The notes under the pieces were generated by a model that made no database searches, was not told the DNA's origin, and worked only from the letters and a program-made list of their open reading frames with translations. Shown piece by piece: positions 14,301 through 26,918 of a stretch of DNA of 64,000 bases (its first letter is position 1; each line of letters starts with the position of its first letter). The position numbers and the translations under genes are program-made. This stretch comes from Owenia fusiformis (Eukaryota; Annelida; Polychaeta; Sabellida; Oweniidae): NCBI GenBank assembly GCA_903813345.2, contig CAIIXF020000005.1, positions 15,877,375 to 15,941,374 of the forward strand. Reading direction: 5' to 3'.

Positions 14301-15903
14301 ACGATTAGACCAATTTTAAGCTTATTTGGGTCTGTTATCCACATATCTAGTTAAAATAATGAAAAAGAAATTGTCATGTTGACCTACTTTCAATTCAAAA
14401 TGGCCACCCAAAGAGTTTTCTTTAGCAGTACTAAGACATGTAAGAGAATGCATTTAGAGATGTATATAATTGAAAGATTTGTCTAAAGGTTCTAGAATGA
14501 CTTGAGTCATTAATAGAGAAAATGATGGTAGATTTCATGTCGTTTCCCTCATATTGGCAATCATTGGATGAACTACTAAAGAGAGTTTTAATGTTTGGAA
14601 TCAATTTGAATTGTTCACAAGACATCTGTATCTGGCAATTGCAACGTTACGTTTTGGAAACACATACTGATAAGATGGGAATGTGTACAGTGTACGATAA
14701 CGTTGGCAGCTTATTCAATTACATTTCCTCTGAGAAGAATGTTGCGCCAATTAAATGGAATTAAACTGTCTGTCTGGCAAGGTATCTCATTATCCTGGGC
14801 GGGGTGACATATTCTTAGCTAAACAACAAAAAATATCTTGCAGTCGCCAAATTATCCAATTTGTTTCGTGATACGATACATAAATGTTATTAAGCTAGCT
14901 CTGTTTAAATCGTCTTCTATCCTTTATGTAATTTCGTTGCTCTTTAATCAAGAAAACTCTACATTGCATTTTAAACCAATAGTCTTCTTCCAAAATAATT
15001 ACTCCGGGATAGCGATTTTCGATATTTTTTTCCTAATCACCACTTTTGTAAGAAAAAGTAATAAAATAAACAATCGTAGGATGCTTTGATTGACAGTTTA
15101 TTCGAAATATCGAACTTCCAATTTTTGAACAATAGCCACATCCTGTGCCTACGGCCTTGTTTTTTCAAGTACTAATCAAATCACATCCAAGAGACTCTAA
15201 ATAATCTTACGTTATCATCGTCTTTATCTGTTAAATAAACGTATTCACGACTATCTCAATGCCAGTAATGATAGTAAATTGGATAAGATCAATGATTCCT
15301 GAACTCGCGTTATTTAGATCTCGTAAGAGGAAGAATTATGGACTCTAAAAGGCCAGCTGAAAAGAAAAGCATTTATTCTTAGTATATGATTTATCTGTTA
15401 ATGGAGAAAACTTGATCTGTTGCAATAATTGCCAGATCTTTTCCATAGAGCATTACTATTTCAGGTTCAAGGACCATATAAAATTGCTTGTATCACATAT
15501 CACCCATCAAGGCTCTTTCCACATACGTACGTCTCTCTAAAACACCAGTTTATGTATTTGGGGAAGGGGGGTGGGCAGGCATAGGCGGATCCAGGGGGAT
15601 GCCCCTACTTGGACGGGCCCAGAATTTTGTTTGGGCCATAAAAGGTTTCTGGCCCAAATATTTTGTAGGACTTGAAAAGTTCGGCCTTTTCGGGCATAAC
15701 TTGGGCTTTTAGCGCCTTTTACGCCAAATTATCAAAACCGGCCTCAAATTTTCAAAATCTGAGCCCAATTCTTGGTATAAGGGGCCCAAAAAATGTCCTT
15801 ACTTGAACTCAAGAGGCTAACATTTTTTACCTTTAAAGGTATACAGTGATGTTGAAACAACTAAACCTATTGGATGTCGAAATGCAGGCTAGCTTTAGGA
15901 CGA
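11376..15903. other. No gene recognised; repeats including a hairpin repeat
   Basis: At about 13113-13201, AGTCTTGCTTCACGACCC is mirrored by GGGGTCTTGAAGCAAGACT around a G-run, giving an imperfect hairpin of the same family as the fragment near 8840. At about 15575-15800 lies sequence rich in GGGCCC-type words and containing GGCGGATCCAGGGG. It looks like a repeat, but no end can be drawn. The rest shows no supportable gene. Confidence 0.5.
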
Positions 15904-16929
15904 CTAACCATCGACAACGTACAGTGACAAAGTATACGGGTGTACACTTCCCGGGGTACACTTTAGATGTACGTTGTCGTTTCCGCCATTTTGGACCGCC
16001 ATTTTTTCAAATGATGAAGTTAGGTTAGAAATAGTTTTGTTTTTATCATCATTGAGTAACTTCACCACCAAGTGTATGTTGTATGCTTTCTGTTATTAAG
16101 TTGCGAAAATGCATATCCTCTTCAATTGATCTTCAACAACTCCATTATCTTCGTATAGCTCCATCCAACCCGTCGGTGGTCTCTAGAATTTGACTTGGTT
16201 CCACAAAAATCTCGTCCAGAAGGACGAGATAAAGTGGTTTTGTGATAAAAGTGATCTTGTCTCGTACTTGAATTCAGAAAACCTAGCTATTCAATTTACA
16301 AACATTGACACTTGTATGAACGTTCTCCTGGAAATATTCATTAGAATTACATCCAGATATGTGGTTTTAAAAAGTGTTTATCAACTTTGAAAATTTCTTT
16401 GAGTCGGGGAGATAAACATTTCACTATATTGCCCGCTGAAATGAGGTTCTTATTGGTATTCTTTCCAACGTTACAGTCAAGTTGACAACGTATAGTCGAG
16501 TTGACAACGTAAACTTCTAATTTTTTGAAATTATATCCAAAACGTAAATATTTGTTAAATCTTCAACCAACCTAAATTGTGTAGTTTAGAGAAACTATTC
16601 TTATTAAAATAATCGACACTCTCATATGGCAAGGGAAAAAATCAAAGGAAATGTGAATAGAACCAACATTTCTCAACTGCCAATTTTGTGGGTGGAATTA
16701 TCAAGGAAAACTCGAGAACTGATCAAGAACATATGTTAACGTAATTAGGAGGTTTAACGTCTTGCCAAGAGCATGGACGTGAAATTAAGCATGAACTTAA
16801 TTGTATTCCTCCAATAAATTTTTTAAAACGTAGTTTTGCTACCAATCGTTGAGTTTGCTTCAATATTTGATAACGTACAGCTCAAGTGCACACCCGTATA
16901 TTTTGTCGCTGTACGTTGTCGATGGTTAG
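15904..16929. mobile_element. Inverted-repeat element with ~46 bp ends, ~1.03 kb
   Basis: The left end (15904-15949) begins CTAACCATCGACAACGTACA. The right end (16884-16929) is its inverted copy, ending TGTACGTTGTCGATGGTTAG. About 40 of 46 positions match. Fragments of the same motif (GTTGACAACGTA) recur inside at about 16480-16510. No transposase frame is seen, and no target duplication could be fixed. A non-autonomous DNA transposon is the simplest reading. Confidence 0.65.
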
Positions 16930-19900
16930 GCGTGTTTAAGGTAATTTGTGTGGTTTCGTTGTTGGTCCATATATTGACCATGAAGATATGTTTGGACTAA
17001 AGTAGGCGCACATCTGATCAAGGAACTCGTGTCCAAGGAGGTCCATCTCTTATATTGTCATATTGGACATCACAGTTGATTTTTCTATCAGCCAATGCTG
17101 CAGTTGTCTTTACTGACCAATATATTCTGCCTTCACCCATTTTCACTTTACTAAAAGACCTTGCAGCCTTGTATTTTCGTAATAACTTCTAAGGTTTTGA
17201 AATACCATGCCGAAGTTAATATATGACAAGGCTTCGTGCTTAGAAGTCAGCGCATATCTCATAGTTGAAAAATTACTTTCCAAATGTTTATGATTTTTCA
17301 TCTTCATTGAATGATATATGGTGTAAAGTAACGATTTATCTTGTGAATGGCGGTTTTATACGCATCGAGAATTAGAATTTGACATTTATATGCGGACGAT
17401 TCTGACATGAGCTATTCGAAATTGAATACAATTATGCATACAGCATTTGAGGCAACACTTTTACAGACTTACATTTTACAACTAGCATTTTGATGAGACA
17501 TTTTTTCTCGGTTGATTACATGGACAAAATTGATCGAGACCACGCATTAGAATGTGATTTTGATTGCTCATTGTCTCCAATGCAACAGACTGTTTTCAAA
17601 GATGTAGGATATTTTATAATTGTATACCAAGGATTTAACATATGGCAATGTACAAAGCTGTAGGAGGAAAATGACTTGAAAATGATAAATATTAGAATCG
17701 AACTCCCGTAATGGTATGTACTATAGACAATTTGAAAATATATATTTAGGATGAATTCTAAATTCTGATCCAACTATCTTTGATTCCCGAGTAAACTCGG
17801 TGAAACTAAAAGATACAGTGTAGCAGAAAAATATGTTCTCGATTCAACGACCGCCGATGTATGGTTGCCGCAGATCAAATGTGACTGAGGTATTACCTTA
17901 GCATCCGAATGCTACAGTATGTGACCATAGAAATTCTACGACGGCCTTGTAATTATGCGTCAGCAAACTTTGAATTAATCTGCAGAATTAATGGTAGAAA
18001 TCTCGTACTATCTGAATATCTCTTGGCGAATGCTAGTCACTTATATTCCAGACAGTATTTCAATTTACACTTAGTATAACATGTTATTGTTGCATACAAT
18101 TATATCAGAGATGAGTCCATTCATTTCTGTAACACTCAAAGGAATATCTTCTTCGCCTAAAATAACTAAATTATAAGACTCTTATATGTCATCTTTATAT
18201 TTCATTAAACTGACAATCATCTGCAAATTTCAACGGTATTAAGAAGCTTATAAACTGTCATGGGATGTTTAAATTGCTACATTTCACTCTTACATAATAA
18301 TTTGTAGTGAGAACACGAACATTTGTCAATGGATCGTTTCTATCAATTTGCTTTGCCTGGTATGGTTTTCTTTGAGGAGCATACTAAAACTTTGGACATA
18401 AACAAAAAAGAAAGAAAGAAAGAAAGGAGATTTCAATTTGAAAACGAATGATGCCCGATAAGAAGTGTATGAAACGCGCGTTCGATTTGGATAAAGTGAC
18501 TAAAATATCCATGTATTGCAAAATCGAGTTGGAACCCCCGGAGTCAATCCTCCTTGACCTTGTGACATCTTGCAAAACGGTGTTTTTAACAATTTTACAT
18601 TACCAAGTTGATCCTCTCTGTAAGGAAAATAAAGATCGGAGAGGAGTCTAGTTTTATTGCAAATCCTCCGTGTCCAAAAGCGTATTTTAACATAATATCT
18701 GCGCATGCGTGTGAGTTTTACCCATTTTTGAAAAATCTTGCTCGGAGCTAGAAAAAAATGTGAGTGATTTGTAGGTCCAGTTAGATTTGAGATATTTGGC
18801 AGAAGAAGCTTGCCAGTAATTCAGCCCTAATGTATCATCCTAATCTAAAGCTTTCCAGTCAGAAAATGATATCGTTTATAACATTTTATAAGATTATCCT
18901 TCCTAAACCGTTTTGGAGCCTTGCATTTATCAAACACAAAGCTATTATCGGACTTAATCTTAGAGCTATAACCTGGATTTATTTCCAATTTTAGTAGATA
19001 TAAAAAATGAGTGCTCATTAAAGGGACTCTTTCATCGGAGATTAGATCAATGGAAAGATGACTTTGTTTCGAAAATGGCGTCAATCTTTAACTAAGTCGT
19101 CCTTAGGGGAAGCTACTGGTAGTTATGATGTGCCATAAAACTGCAATTGTGTGGGACAATGACACAAATTCGAGTTTCGATCTGAGAACAAGCGCGTCTC
19201 ACTCTGATTAAAAGGTATTTGTCTCAGGCTTATGTTGTTAGTCATCTGTGTCTAATTTGAAGGAAACATTCTTGTCACGGGTAGTCTCTCTAAAAGCTAT
19301 TGGTGACACAAAGGCGGTACCACATGTTTGATACGATAGATTAGGCGACAAAACGTCTTCTACGCCGTTTTATACCTGAGACTAACATACCTTTTATCTA
19401 TGTTATGTTAGGTACGCTATATTTGATAAATCAAATACCAGTGGATTGGTTTTATGTGCTGCTACAAAGGAGCTCTGCTCAAAAATAAATTTTCAAGATG
19501 GCAGCTGAATTTCAAAATGGTCGCCATTTGTCGGAAAACATAATCTTTGATAACTTAAATACCAGTGAACGAATTTGGTTCAAATTTTATATACTGATAC
19601 CTCCCACCTAAGGACTAAGGAAGGAGCTCTGTTCAAAAAGAAAAGGCTATTTATCAAAATATGTTTTGTTCGGAGGGATTTGCTACTCCGTCAAGTTAGT
19701 TATAGTTGTTGTTTCATTTGTTTGCAGCTTACACTTTTATCAGGAGTTTCAACTGTCATAAAAATATGACGGTTATCACGTATTATATTGCCTTTGATGT
19801 CCTCATTTAAAAAAACATATTGTCACTGTATTTATTTACGCAGACAGTAAGTAATATCATCTTCACACGTTTATGACAAGTAGAAAAGTAGCTGAGATGA

Positions 19901-22900
19901 AAGATCTAAAAAAGTCTAAAGTTTAATCATTCTTCATGCACCGTAATAAAATATAATGACTCTAACGACTAATTTAACATGGCACTATATAACGGTCCAG
20001 GTCCCAGGCTGTCAGTACAAGCAAGTTGAGATGGATCTTCACTAACGAAGGAATGCATCTACATTAAGAAGATATCGATCTGCTTGTTGTTCGCCTTACT
20101 CATCTAGATATCATATACATTTCTATCTGCAAATCATGCACATATTTCAATAAACGATTCTTTGATCTCGGAAAGCCCAACTTGCAAATGGAAAAAACGA
20201 GCGCCTTTGAAAGTATTTATCGAAATACCATAAATATGGTTTTATTGACTGCAGTCTGTGTGTATCATCATATAGAGCATCTCGCTTCGATCATTGGTTA
20301 AATAATTGCTCAGGTATGGCCTTGAATATACACTTCGATAGAGTAGTCAAAAAGTATATAACTGGTGGATTGGTGTTCATATAATTTGCTGTTAATAATA
20401 ATCATAGCAATTACCTCAATATCCTCCATCGAGGTGATTCCATATATAACAGTCAGTTCTGACTCTTGTTATACGTAGGCTGATTTAACAAGAAATGAAC
20501 TCTGAAGAATTAATTTTAACACAATTATTTTGATGAAGTTTTTTTAGATGTTAGATATTTAACTGAAGCGCATGCGTATAACACAAAAGGTCACCACCTG
20601 GTGGTAAAGTATTGCAAATGGTAACAAAAAGTAACAATTTGTAACAGACGCCGATCACAGATCACAAAAACGATTACGTCAATGCATCTTTCTACTAACA
20701 GTGTGGCTTCTTTTGGAACACATATGGTGACTATATTTATTGGATACTGTAGATAAAAGCATATCAAATATCTATTTCGATAATCTCAAGGGAGCAGACT
20801 TTAGTTACGGCACGACATGTATGTGTAATGGACATATAATTGTAACTTATACTCAGTCGTATATGTTGTACGCCTACAATTATCTAGTGCTTTTAGTATT
20901 TAATTTAATTTCGGGATCCCAGAGGCCCTCCCACACGACATGCCGGTTGTTCGATTAGATAGATGGGCTATCTATGCTCGGCAAAACTCGGCAATGTTCG
21001 GCAATAAAAAGCAATTTAACAACACATTCGTTCCGTCATCACGCATGTGCCATAATGTCCTTAGAAGCAAACGGATGCAAGACAATGATACAGGTTGCAA
21101 ATTAATATAGTAGGTAGTCTAAGACCTTAAGGAAGAATCGACTTATATCTTACTCAATTAGAAGGAAATGTAGAGCTCCTTAGAACAGAACATCGATGAA
21201 GAATAATTACGAATAAGGCTTTGCAGTATGTACCTTAAATGTAACAAATTAACGATAGCCCCGGTGTAAAAGAAAATATGGTCCCCCAGGGATTATGGTC
21301 CCCTTTCTTAAAGGTCCTTACTGGCCCTGATTGTGGATAGGATAATAAGGGAATGAGAGTTGTATTTAGGTCACCATGTAAATCAATGGAAAGTAGGACC
21401 ATCATTTGATAGGACCTCCTACCCTTTCAACTGGCCCTGCCCTTCAGGTGAAGGTCATCAATGAATGCATTTTGCGTCACGTATACAGTACTCGATTAGT
21501 TAATTTGATCATTCAGTGACCATAACTTTTGTATTTCAAAATGGCCGCCTCTCCAGTTACTTGATTACCATGCCCATCTAGCTAAATATGAAACGTGACT
21601 CTGTGGCACCTTATGGAGCTGTCACACTTACGCCATATGAGCTCATCCTTCGCCACCACGTGGATACTTTGGGACAGACGGCGGGACACGACACAGATAC
21701 ACAGTGGACGAACCAAATAGTTTTAAAGAATCAATGCCCAAAATTAGCCACACGATGGCGGAAGGTGAACCCACACGACTAATGTGACAGATTGAAGTTA
21801 TGACAAGCATTTAACATTTTTTCATTAGAAAATACCTCGTTGACAGTAAATACACCGTTACTCATGATAGATATGGATGACGAATATTAACACATATTCC
21901 ATAATTATGAGGAACGGTGTATTTTGTCATTTTAATCTCGGGGCCTGGAACTTATCGGAAGTAAAAGCCGCTGGGAGGTAATTGCCCCAAATCACAGGAA
22001 CTCCATTGAATAACATGTAATCTCGTTTTGAATCAAACATACGGAGAGATGCCAATACGTCATAATAAAGTGATATGCAAAATGTCATCACCTGCCATTT
22101 GTTACAGACACCAACCGCCGAACGCTAGACCCCAAACGCCGGACACCGTCCATAAAAAAGTGTCGAGACTATTCACTACTTGCGATGGTGACATAAAAAC
22201 TTATCGCAATGTGCTAAGATAAATCCTTAGTATTTCTTGACCGAACCTTGGGTCTGCCATTTATTAGAACACCTTTACATCATCGTGCATATAGGTAATG
22301 CGTGCATAGGCGTAATTACAAAAATTAACTGATGTCACAAGTCAACTTCTATTAGGACAAACATTTCCTGAAATTGCCCCTAAAGATTTAAATCATCAAT
22401 ACATTAACGCTCACATAGGCAGCTGTAGACTATATAAGCCGATCGATACGATAAATAAAGTTGATATAAATATAACTGTCTATGTGGATCAAACACCTCG
22501 GACTTTTATGACCAGTGAACAATGACATAGCTGTAAATTATTTTTTTCGATTCCCGCATTACTATTATCTGAAATTAAATGATTTACAACCCAACTTAAT
22601 AAAACATTATTAAAACAATTAAATGAGGACAACCATATAAATGCAAACTGAAATAGAAGTAGTTCCGGTTTTGGTGAATTATTCATTATATACATATACA
22701 TTGAATTAAAGTCTTTGTCTTAACAGTAATAGTGTAAATAGATCCTTGTCACGATAATTACTCATAAACGTCATCAAATACTGAGTACACATATCAAACA
22801 AAAACATATCATACGCATTTTCATTGTGTATATTGTTTCGTGATAAATCGGAATAAATAATATCAATAAAGAATATAACTTGCGCTGCATCAACAAGCGA

Positions 22901-24189
22901 AAACATTTATGACTGTTGGTGGCACTTTTATTTACAGCCTGTAGTTTTTTTTTAATTATTGTTAAAACGGAATAATTTATATGCAGATATGTGTTTATTT
23001 GCAGGTCAACCACCGTGGGAAGAAAGCAATGAGGCTTCGAATCCATACTTAATAAGAGATACATCACCTACGTTCGGATGTCGCGCGTCTATAACAAAAT
23101 TTAGTCTCAAGAAAATGGATACTCAAAATTAGTGTTAAGTGCGGCAAGCAATCTCAGACAATCGTAAAAGCAACAAGTACTTGCCATCGCCTTGGCATTT
23201 TCAGCGTTGACCTTAAAGGGTTAATACTATTCTTGTTGCGTAGGATTCGCTACACGGGAACATTGTTAGTGATATCACAACGAACATCAGTTGGAGGAAT
23301 AATGATTAAACATATAAACTATCATTTAAATTGATATGGATATTATGGGATCGTACTCGCATCGAGTGAAGGCAGACTAATTAAAGACCCGTTGATTCAA
23401 ACGAAACGGTTATGGAATATATCTTGCGGATGAAAAAGATAATTTCATAACATCTTATTTGGAGTATCGATTCGGAACGAATGTGCAACTCGTTTTAGAG
23501 ATTATAGTTGTTCTTCGGAAAATAGCCGTCACGATAAAAACAGTAATCCTAGCTTATAACTGGCTGATAAATGTTTTGTGTCATACTAAGGAGTATTATA
23601 CAGCAAATTGGAAACATAAAACTGCAATCCAAAGTCAAGTTTTTGAAGAAACATTTAAGTTAATAGCCAAGCGACAATATCTTAGGAGAATTTACTAACC
23701 TAACCGCATATTGTCTTAGAGGAATTGACTTATCAAAAGTACATCGCCTGCATCATTGGAGCAATCAGAGAAGAAATAGTTTACTGACATTTGTATATCC
23801 GTATAGCGAGATAAATTCTGCAAATAATAGTGTGCATGTGTCTCATAAAGACAGGGATTGGATGTAAACTTGTCGAAATCATTTGTAATACAATTATCGA
23901 GCTAAGATAGATATTTACCGACACAATGTTGAAAACTGACTTATTGCCATATGAAACGCTCAGTCATTTTAAAATGTCAAACTTATTACGGAAGTATCTG
24001 CATTTCACAATGGAAATTAGTAGGTTATTTACGGAAGAAATGCAAGCTTAAAGTATTGCATCCGCAAAGTAAACTCGTTTAAACGAAACGTAGGACACGT
24101 TTCGCGATACTTTTATTTGGTCATCATTATACATCAACGGATCTCATTAATCGACACATAGAATTCTAATTGATAATTGACTGATTTCA
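16930..24189. other. No gene recognised upstream of the receptor gene
   Basis: Mostly unique-looking AT-rich DNA. Small structures include a GAAA microsatellite at about 18410-18426, an imperfect inverted repeat with AAAAGGTAT and TCTCAGG at about 19208-19398, and a hairpin with TACACCGTT and AACGGTGTA arms at about 21850-21915. An imperfect ATGTCATCACC hairpin lies at 22082-22194. The promoter of the receptor gene should be near the right end, but I cannot point to a convincing core element. Confidence 0.5.
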
Positions 24190-24222
24190 ATGCTGGGTGT
24201 TGATTATATCCCGCCTCGTTAA
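24190..24222 (+). promoter_or_regulatory. Upstream ORF abutting the receptor start
   Basis: An out-of-frame ATG at 24190 opens ten sense codons and ends in TAA at 24220-24222, one base before the main ATG at 24224. If the mRNA leader includes it, scanning ribosomes would meet it first and would have to reinitiate or leak past it. Whether it is transcribed cannot be seen from sequence. Confidence 0.45.
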
Positions 24223-24223
24223 A

Positions 24224-25942
24224 ATGATGGAAAGGATGCGGAAAGTTAACGATGTTGTTTTGATCGATTCCAATTCGACAAGCCCCGGGACGATACATGG
24301 GTTAACGGATATTGGTAATACAACATACTGGAACAGGAGTAGTGCCACAACTGATTTGGCAACAACGCCAAGTTGGATTAGCGAGGATATTACAAATGAT
24401 ATCGCAAACACGCAAGATGATACAATTGATTTTAACATTAAACCGATATTGACCAGTGCAAGTGATATTGTAAATAGAACCCTTTCAAATATTTTTGAGT
24501 ATGGGGCAACTGAAATGACACCCTCAGAAGTGAGCGCGTCTTTAGTAACTTGTTGTAATCTGATCCCCAATGCTTCGGAAATCGATTGCGTATGTGCAAA
24601 CTCTACTGAAGGATTCCCTCGGCCTGAAATTCATTTCAAAACTCCATTACTCGGAGTGTTTTTAGGATTCTTCGCCATAGTCACCATAGTTGGAAATATC
24701 TTAGTTGTCATAGCCGTTGCCAGGGAACGGTATTTACGTACGGTGACAAATTATTTTATAGTTTCCCTTGCTACGGCAGACCTGGCCATGGGAAGTGTAG
24801 TGATGCCGTTTGGTATTATCCTTGAACAAATGAACGATGTATGGATTTTTGGGCGTGACTGGTGTGATATTTGGCACTCATTTGATGTTTTAGGAAGCAC
24901 TGCTTCAATTTTGAATCTCTGTGTCATTTCTCTGGATCGATATTGGGCTATCACTGATCCGATAGCGTACCCCAGAAAGATGTCCATTGGGCGAGCTTGT
25001 GTAACAATAGCGGTAGTGTGGGTATGCTCGTGTGGAATCTCATTTCCGGCTATACTATGGTGGAGGCACGTTGAGCCAACAAACTCGTCTCCATACAAGT
25101 GTACGTTCACCGGAGACAGTGCTTACCTTATATTTTCATCCCTCGTCTCGTTTTATATCCCTCTCTTTGTCATGTGCTTCGTCTATTGGCGAATCTATCG
25201 CGTTGCCACTATTCAGCTTCGCGGATTACAGTCAGGGCAGAAGCAAATGCACATGTCGACAGAGGGCGTTGATGGTGAAGTTATTGCGTTGCGAATGCAT
25301 AGAGGGGGTAGGAAGACAATACTAAGTCAAAATGGCAACGGTTACGGCCATTCCGGACATGGATGTAGTCCGAGTAGTATTAGTACACATGGGATGAATG
25401 GTCATAGTATTTACGAACGAGCTAACAGTGATAGCGACACCGAGAGTCCGGCTCATCTTATTCAAAGAAGTGAAGAAGATTTAAGAAGTTCTGGACATGC
25501 AGTGAACAACAAGATATCAAGAAAGTTTAAAACATTTGCCATTAGTAAAAAAGTCACGAAACTAGCACGAGAGAGAAAAGCTGCCAAAACTTTGGGAATA
25601 GTAATGGGCATATTTATAATTTGTTGGTTGCCATTCTTTATATTTAATGCCATGTTCGCACTTTGTAAATTAGACTGTGTAAAACATCCTGAGATAATAT
25701 TTCCTATAGTGACTTGGTTGGGTTATATAAACTCCGGAATGAATCCTATTATCTACGCATGCTCAATGAGGGACTTCCGTCGAGCTTTCCTGAAAATACT
25801 TTTTGCATGTTGCCCCAAATATCGAAACATTTATAGAAGGCGTAGACAACAATTAAGTGCTGAGTATAGCCGAACAGAGTATAGTTTCACAAATAATTGT
25901 AACCTTAATGGCTCAGGGGAGCGATGTGATATCCATCTGTAG
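24224..25942 (+). CDS. Dopamine receptor, invertebrate D1-like (Dop1R2/DAMB type), intronless
   Basis: This is a class A GPCR of 572 residues encoded by one exon. An in-frame TGA lies at 24182 and the first in-frame ATG is at 24224, with A at -3. The N-terminus of about 140 residues carries six N-glycosylation sequons (N17, 32, 37, 83, 116, 126). Amine-receptor marks, numbered from this ATG, are D186 (2.50), D221 (3.32, amine contact), DRY 238-240, C214 and C293 (disulfide), and S305, S306, S309 (5.42, 5.43, 5.46, catechol contacts). Others are CWLPFF with W468 and F471/F472, W498 (7.40), NPIIY 507-511 and a Cys pair at 529-530. The third loop is long and rich in Ser, Gly and His. ILNLCVISLDRYWAITDP and WLGYINSGMNP are close to what I recall of insect DAMB/Dop1R2, hence the subtype. 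A Gs or Gq/calcium response is expected for the family. Octopamine or another amine as ligand cannot be excluded. Confidence 0.93.
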   Translation: MMERMRKVNDVVLIDSNSTSPGTIHGLTDIGNTTYWNRSSATTDLATTPSWISEDITNDIANTQDDTIDFNIKPILTSASDIVNRTLSNIFEYGATEMTPSEVSASLVTCCNLIPNASEIDCVCANSTEGFPRPEIHFKTPLLGVFLGFFAIVTIVGNILVVIAVARERYLRTVTNYFIVSLATADLAMGSVVMPFGIILEQMNDVWIFGRDWCDIWHSFDVLGSTASILNLCVISLDRYWAITDPIAYPRKMSIGRACVTIAVVWVCSCGISFPAILWWRHVEPTNSSPYKCTFTGDSAYLIFSSLVSFYIPLFVMCFVYWRIYRVATIQLRGLQSGQKQMHMSTEGVDGEVIALRMHRGGRKTILSQNGNGYGHSGHGCSPSSISTHGMNGHSIYERANSDSDTESPAHLIQRSEEDLRSSGHAVNNKISRKFKTFAISKKVTKLARERKAAKTLGIVMGIFIICWLPFFIFNAMFALCKLDCVKHPEIIFPIVTWLGYINSGMNPIIYACSMRDFRRAFLKILFACCPKYRNIYRRRRQQLSAEYSRTEYSFTNNCNLNGSGERCDIHL

Positions 25943-25971
25943 CATTTGCTAATCATCAAAGATCCCAATCG

Positions 25972-26183
25972 AATAAAAATAACATTTATATCAATGTGCT
26001 GTGTAACTTTACATGACAGTAATTTCCCTAGTGATACATTCATAGAAACTATAATCCACTAGATGACAATCGTTTACGCTTATGGTCAAACACACAAAGC
26101 GGCATTGGTTGTAACTAAGTCAGTAGTAAGGTGAAAGTGTTTGTATAAAATGATTGAGATAATTAAATACTATCATAAATAAA
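25972..26183 (+). terminator. Polyadenylation signals of the receptor gene
   Basis: AATAAA occurs at 25972-25977, only 30 bp after the stop codon, and again at 26178-26183. Either could direct cleavage of a short 3' UTR. Confidence 0.45.
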
Positions 26184-26514
26184 CTTAATTGGTTTTGTTG
26201 AAATATGTTTAAAACAAATAACGTTTAATTTATTTGCATTTTGAAAATAAGATTGTATGATGGTATGATGATCACTGTGGTGGTGTCACAATGGATTCTT
26301 GATTGAATTAAAATCATGACATATTAAAAAATCGAGGATCGAGGATTTATGTTTTCCAAAGTGAAGAAGGTGATCCATATAACAGGCCCTCCCAAAAGTG
26401 GGTTAATTTCTAAATTGTGTGTGCATGATCACTTTCATTTCAAGGAATTTAGAAACTAATTACATTCAATATTGCAGTTATCTTCACAGACACCACTCAT
26501 CGATATAATTCTAC

Positions 26515-26562
26515 GTTACGTAAACGAACAATTCTAAGTTCTAATCACTCCGTTTACGTAAC
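26515..26562. repeat. Perfect 12 bp inverted repeat
   Basis: GTTACGTAAACG (26515-26526) and CGTTTACGTAAC (26551-26562) are exact complements around a 24-base loop, about 570 bp downstream of the receptor stop. They may be the end of a small element or a hairpin; function is unknown. Confidence 0.7.
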
Positions 26563-26849
26563 AATAGGGGAGGAGTTGTTTTGATCATTTTGACGTCTCA
26601 CAATGCTATGGGCAATCCGTGCCCTGTGTGCCCTTTCACACCTTGTTAGTTTCTTTATCTGGGCGAAAAATAAATGAAGAAACTCAACACATATTGAAAC
26701 AACAAACAAGCTAAAACAAACCTTAATTTATTGTTTTTCTAAGGATTTATCATTAAGTAAAAATACCACAACGCATACAAAGCGAGCGATTGATAAAGTG
26801 ACATCCCAAGTGAGTTTCACGATGACTGAAGCTGAAGTAATTATCCCAA

Positions 26850-26918
26850 GTCGTTTTACGGCTTTTTGTAGGACTGGAAAGAACGCTTGAGACCTAGTTT
26901 GGTATGCTGAGTAACTAA
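26850..26918 (-). mobile_element. Inverted end fragment of the CCCCCCTATCACACC family
   Basis: GTAGGACTGGAAAGAACG followed by CCTAGTTTGGTATG matches, in opposite orientation, the terminus of the full copy that starts at 26919. The two abut head to head and form an imperfect palindrome. Confidence 0.65.

Noticed and set aside
24197-24223. Receptor start at 24197
   Set aside because: The codon at 24197 is GTG. The first in-frame ATG is at 24224, which I took as the start.
24187-24570. 127-codon minus-strand frame with hydrophobic stretches
   Set aside because: It is the antisense shadow of the receptor N-terminus. Other frames at 24751-25110, 25032-25325, 25462-25653 and 25831-26043 are likewise shadows.
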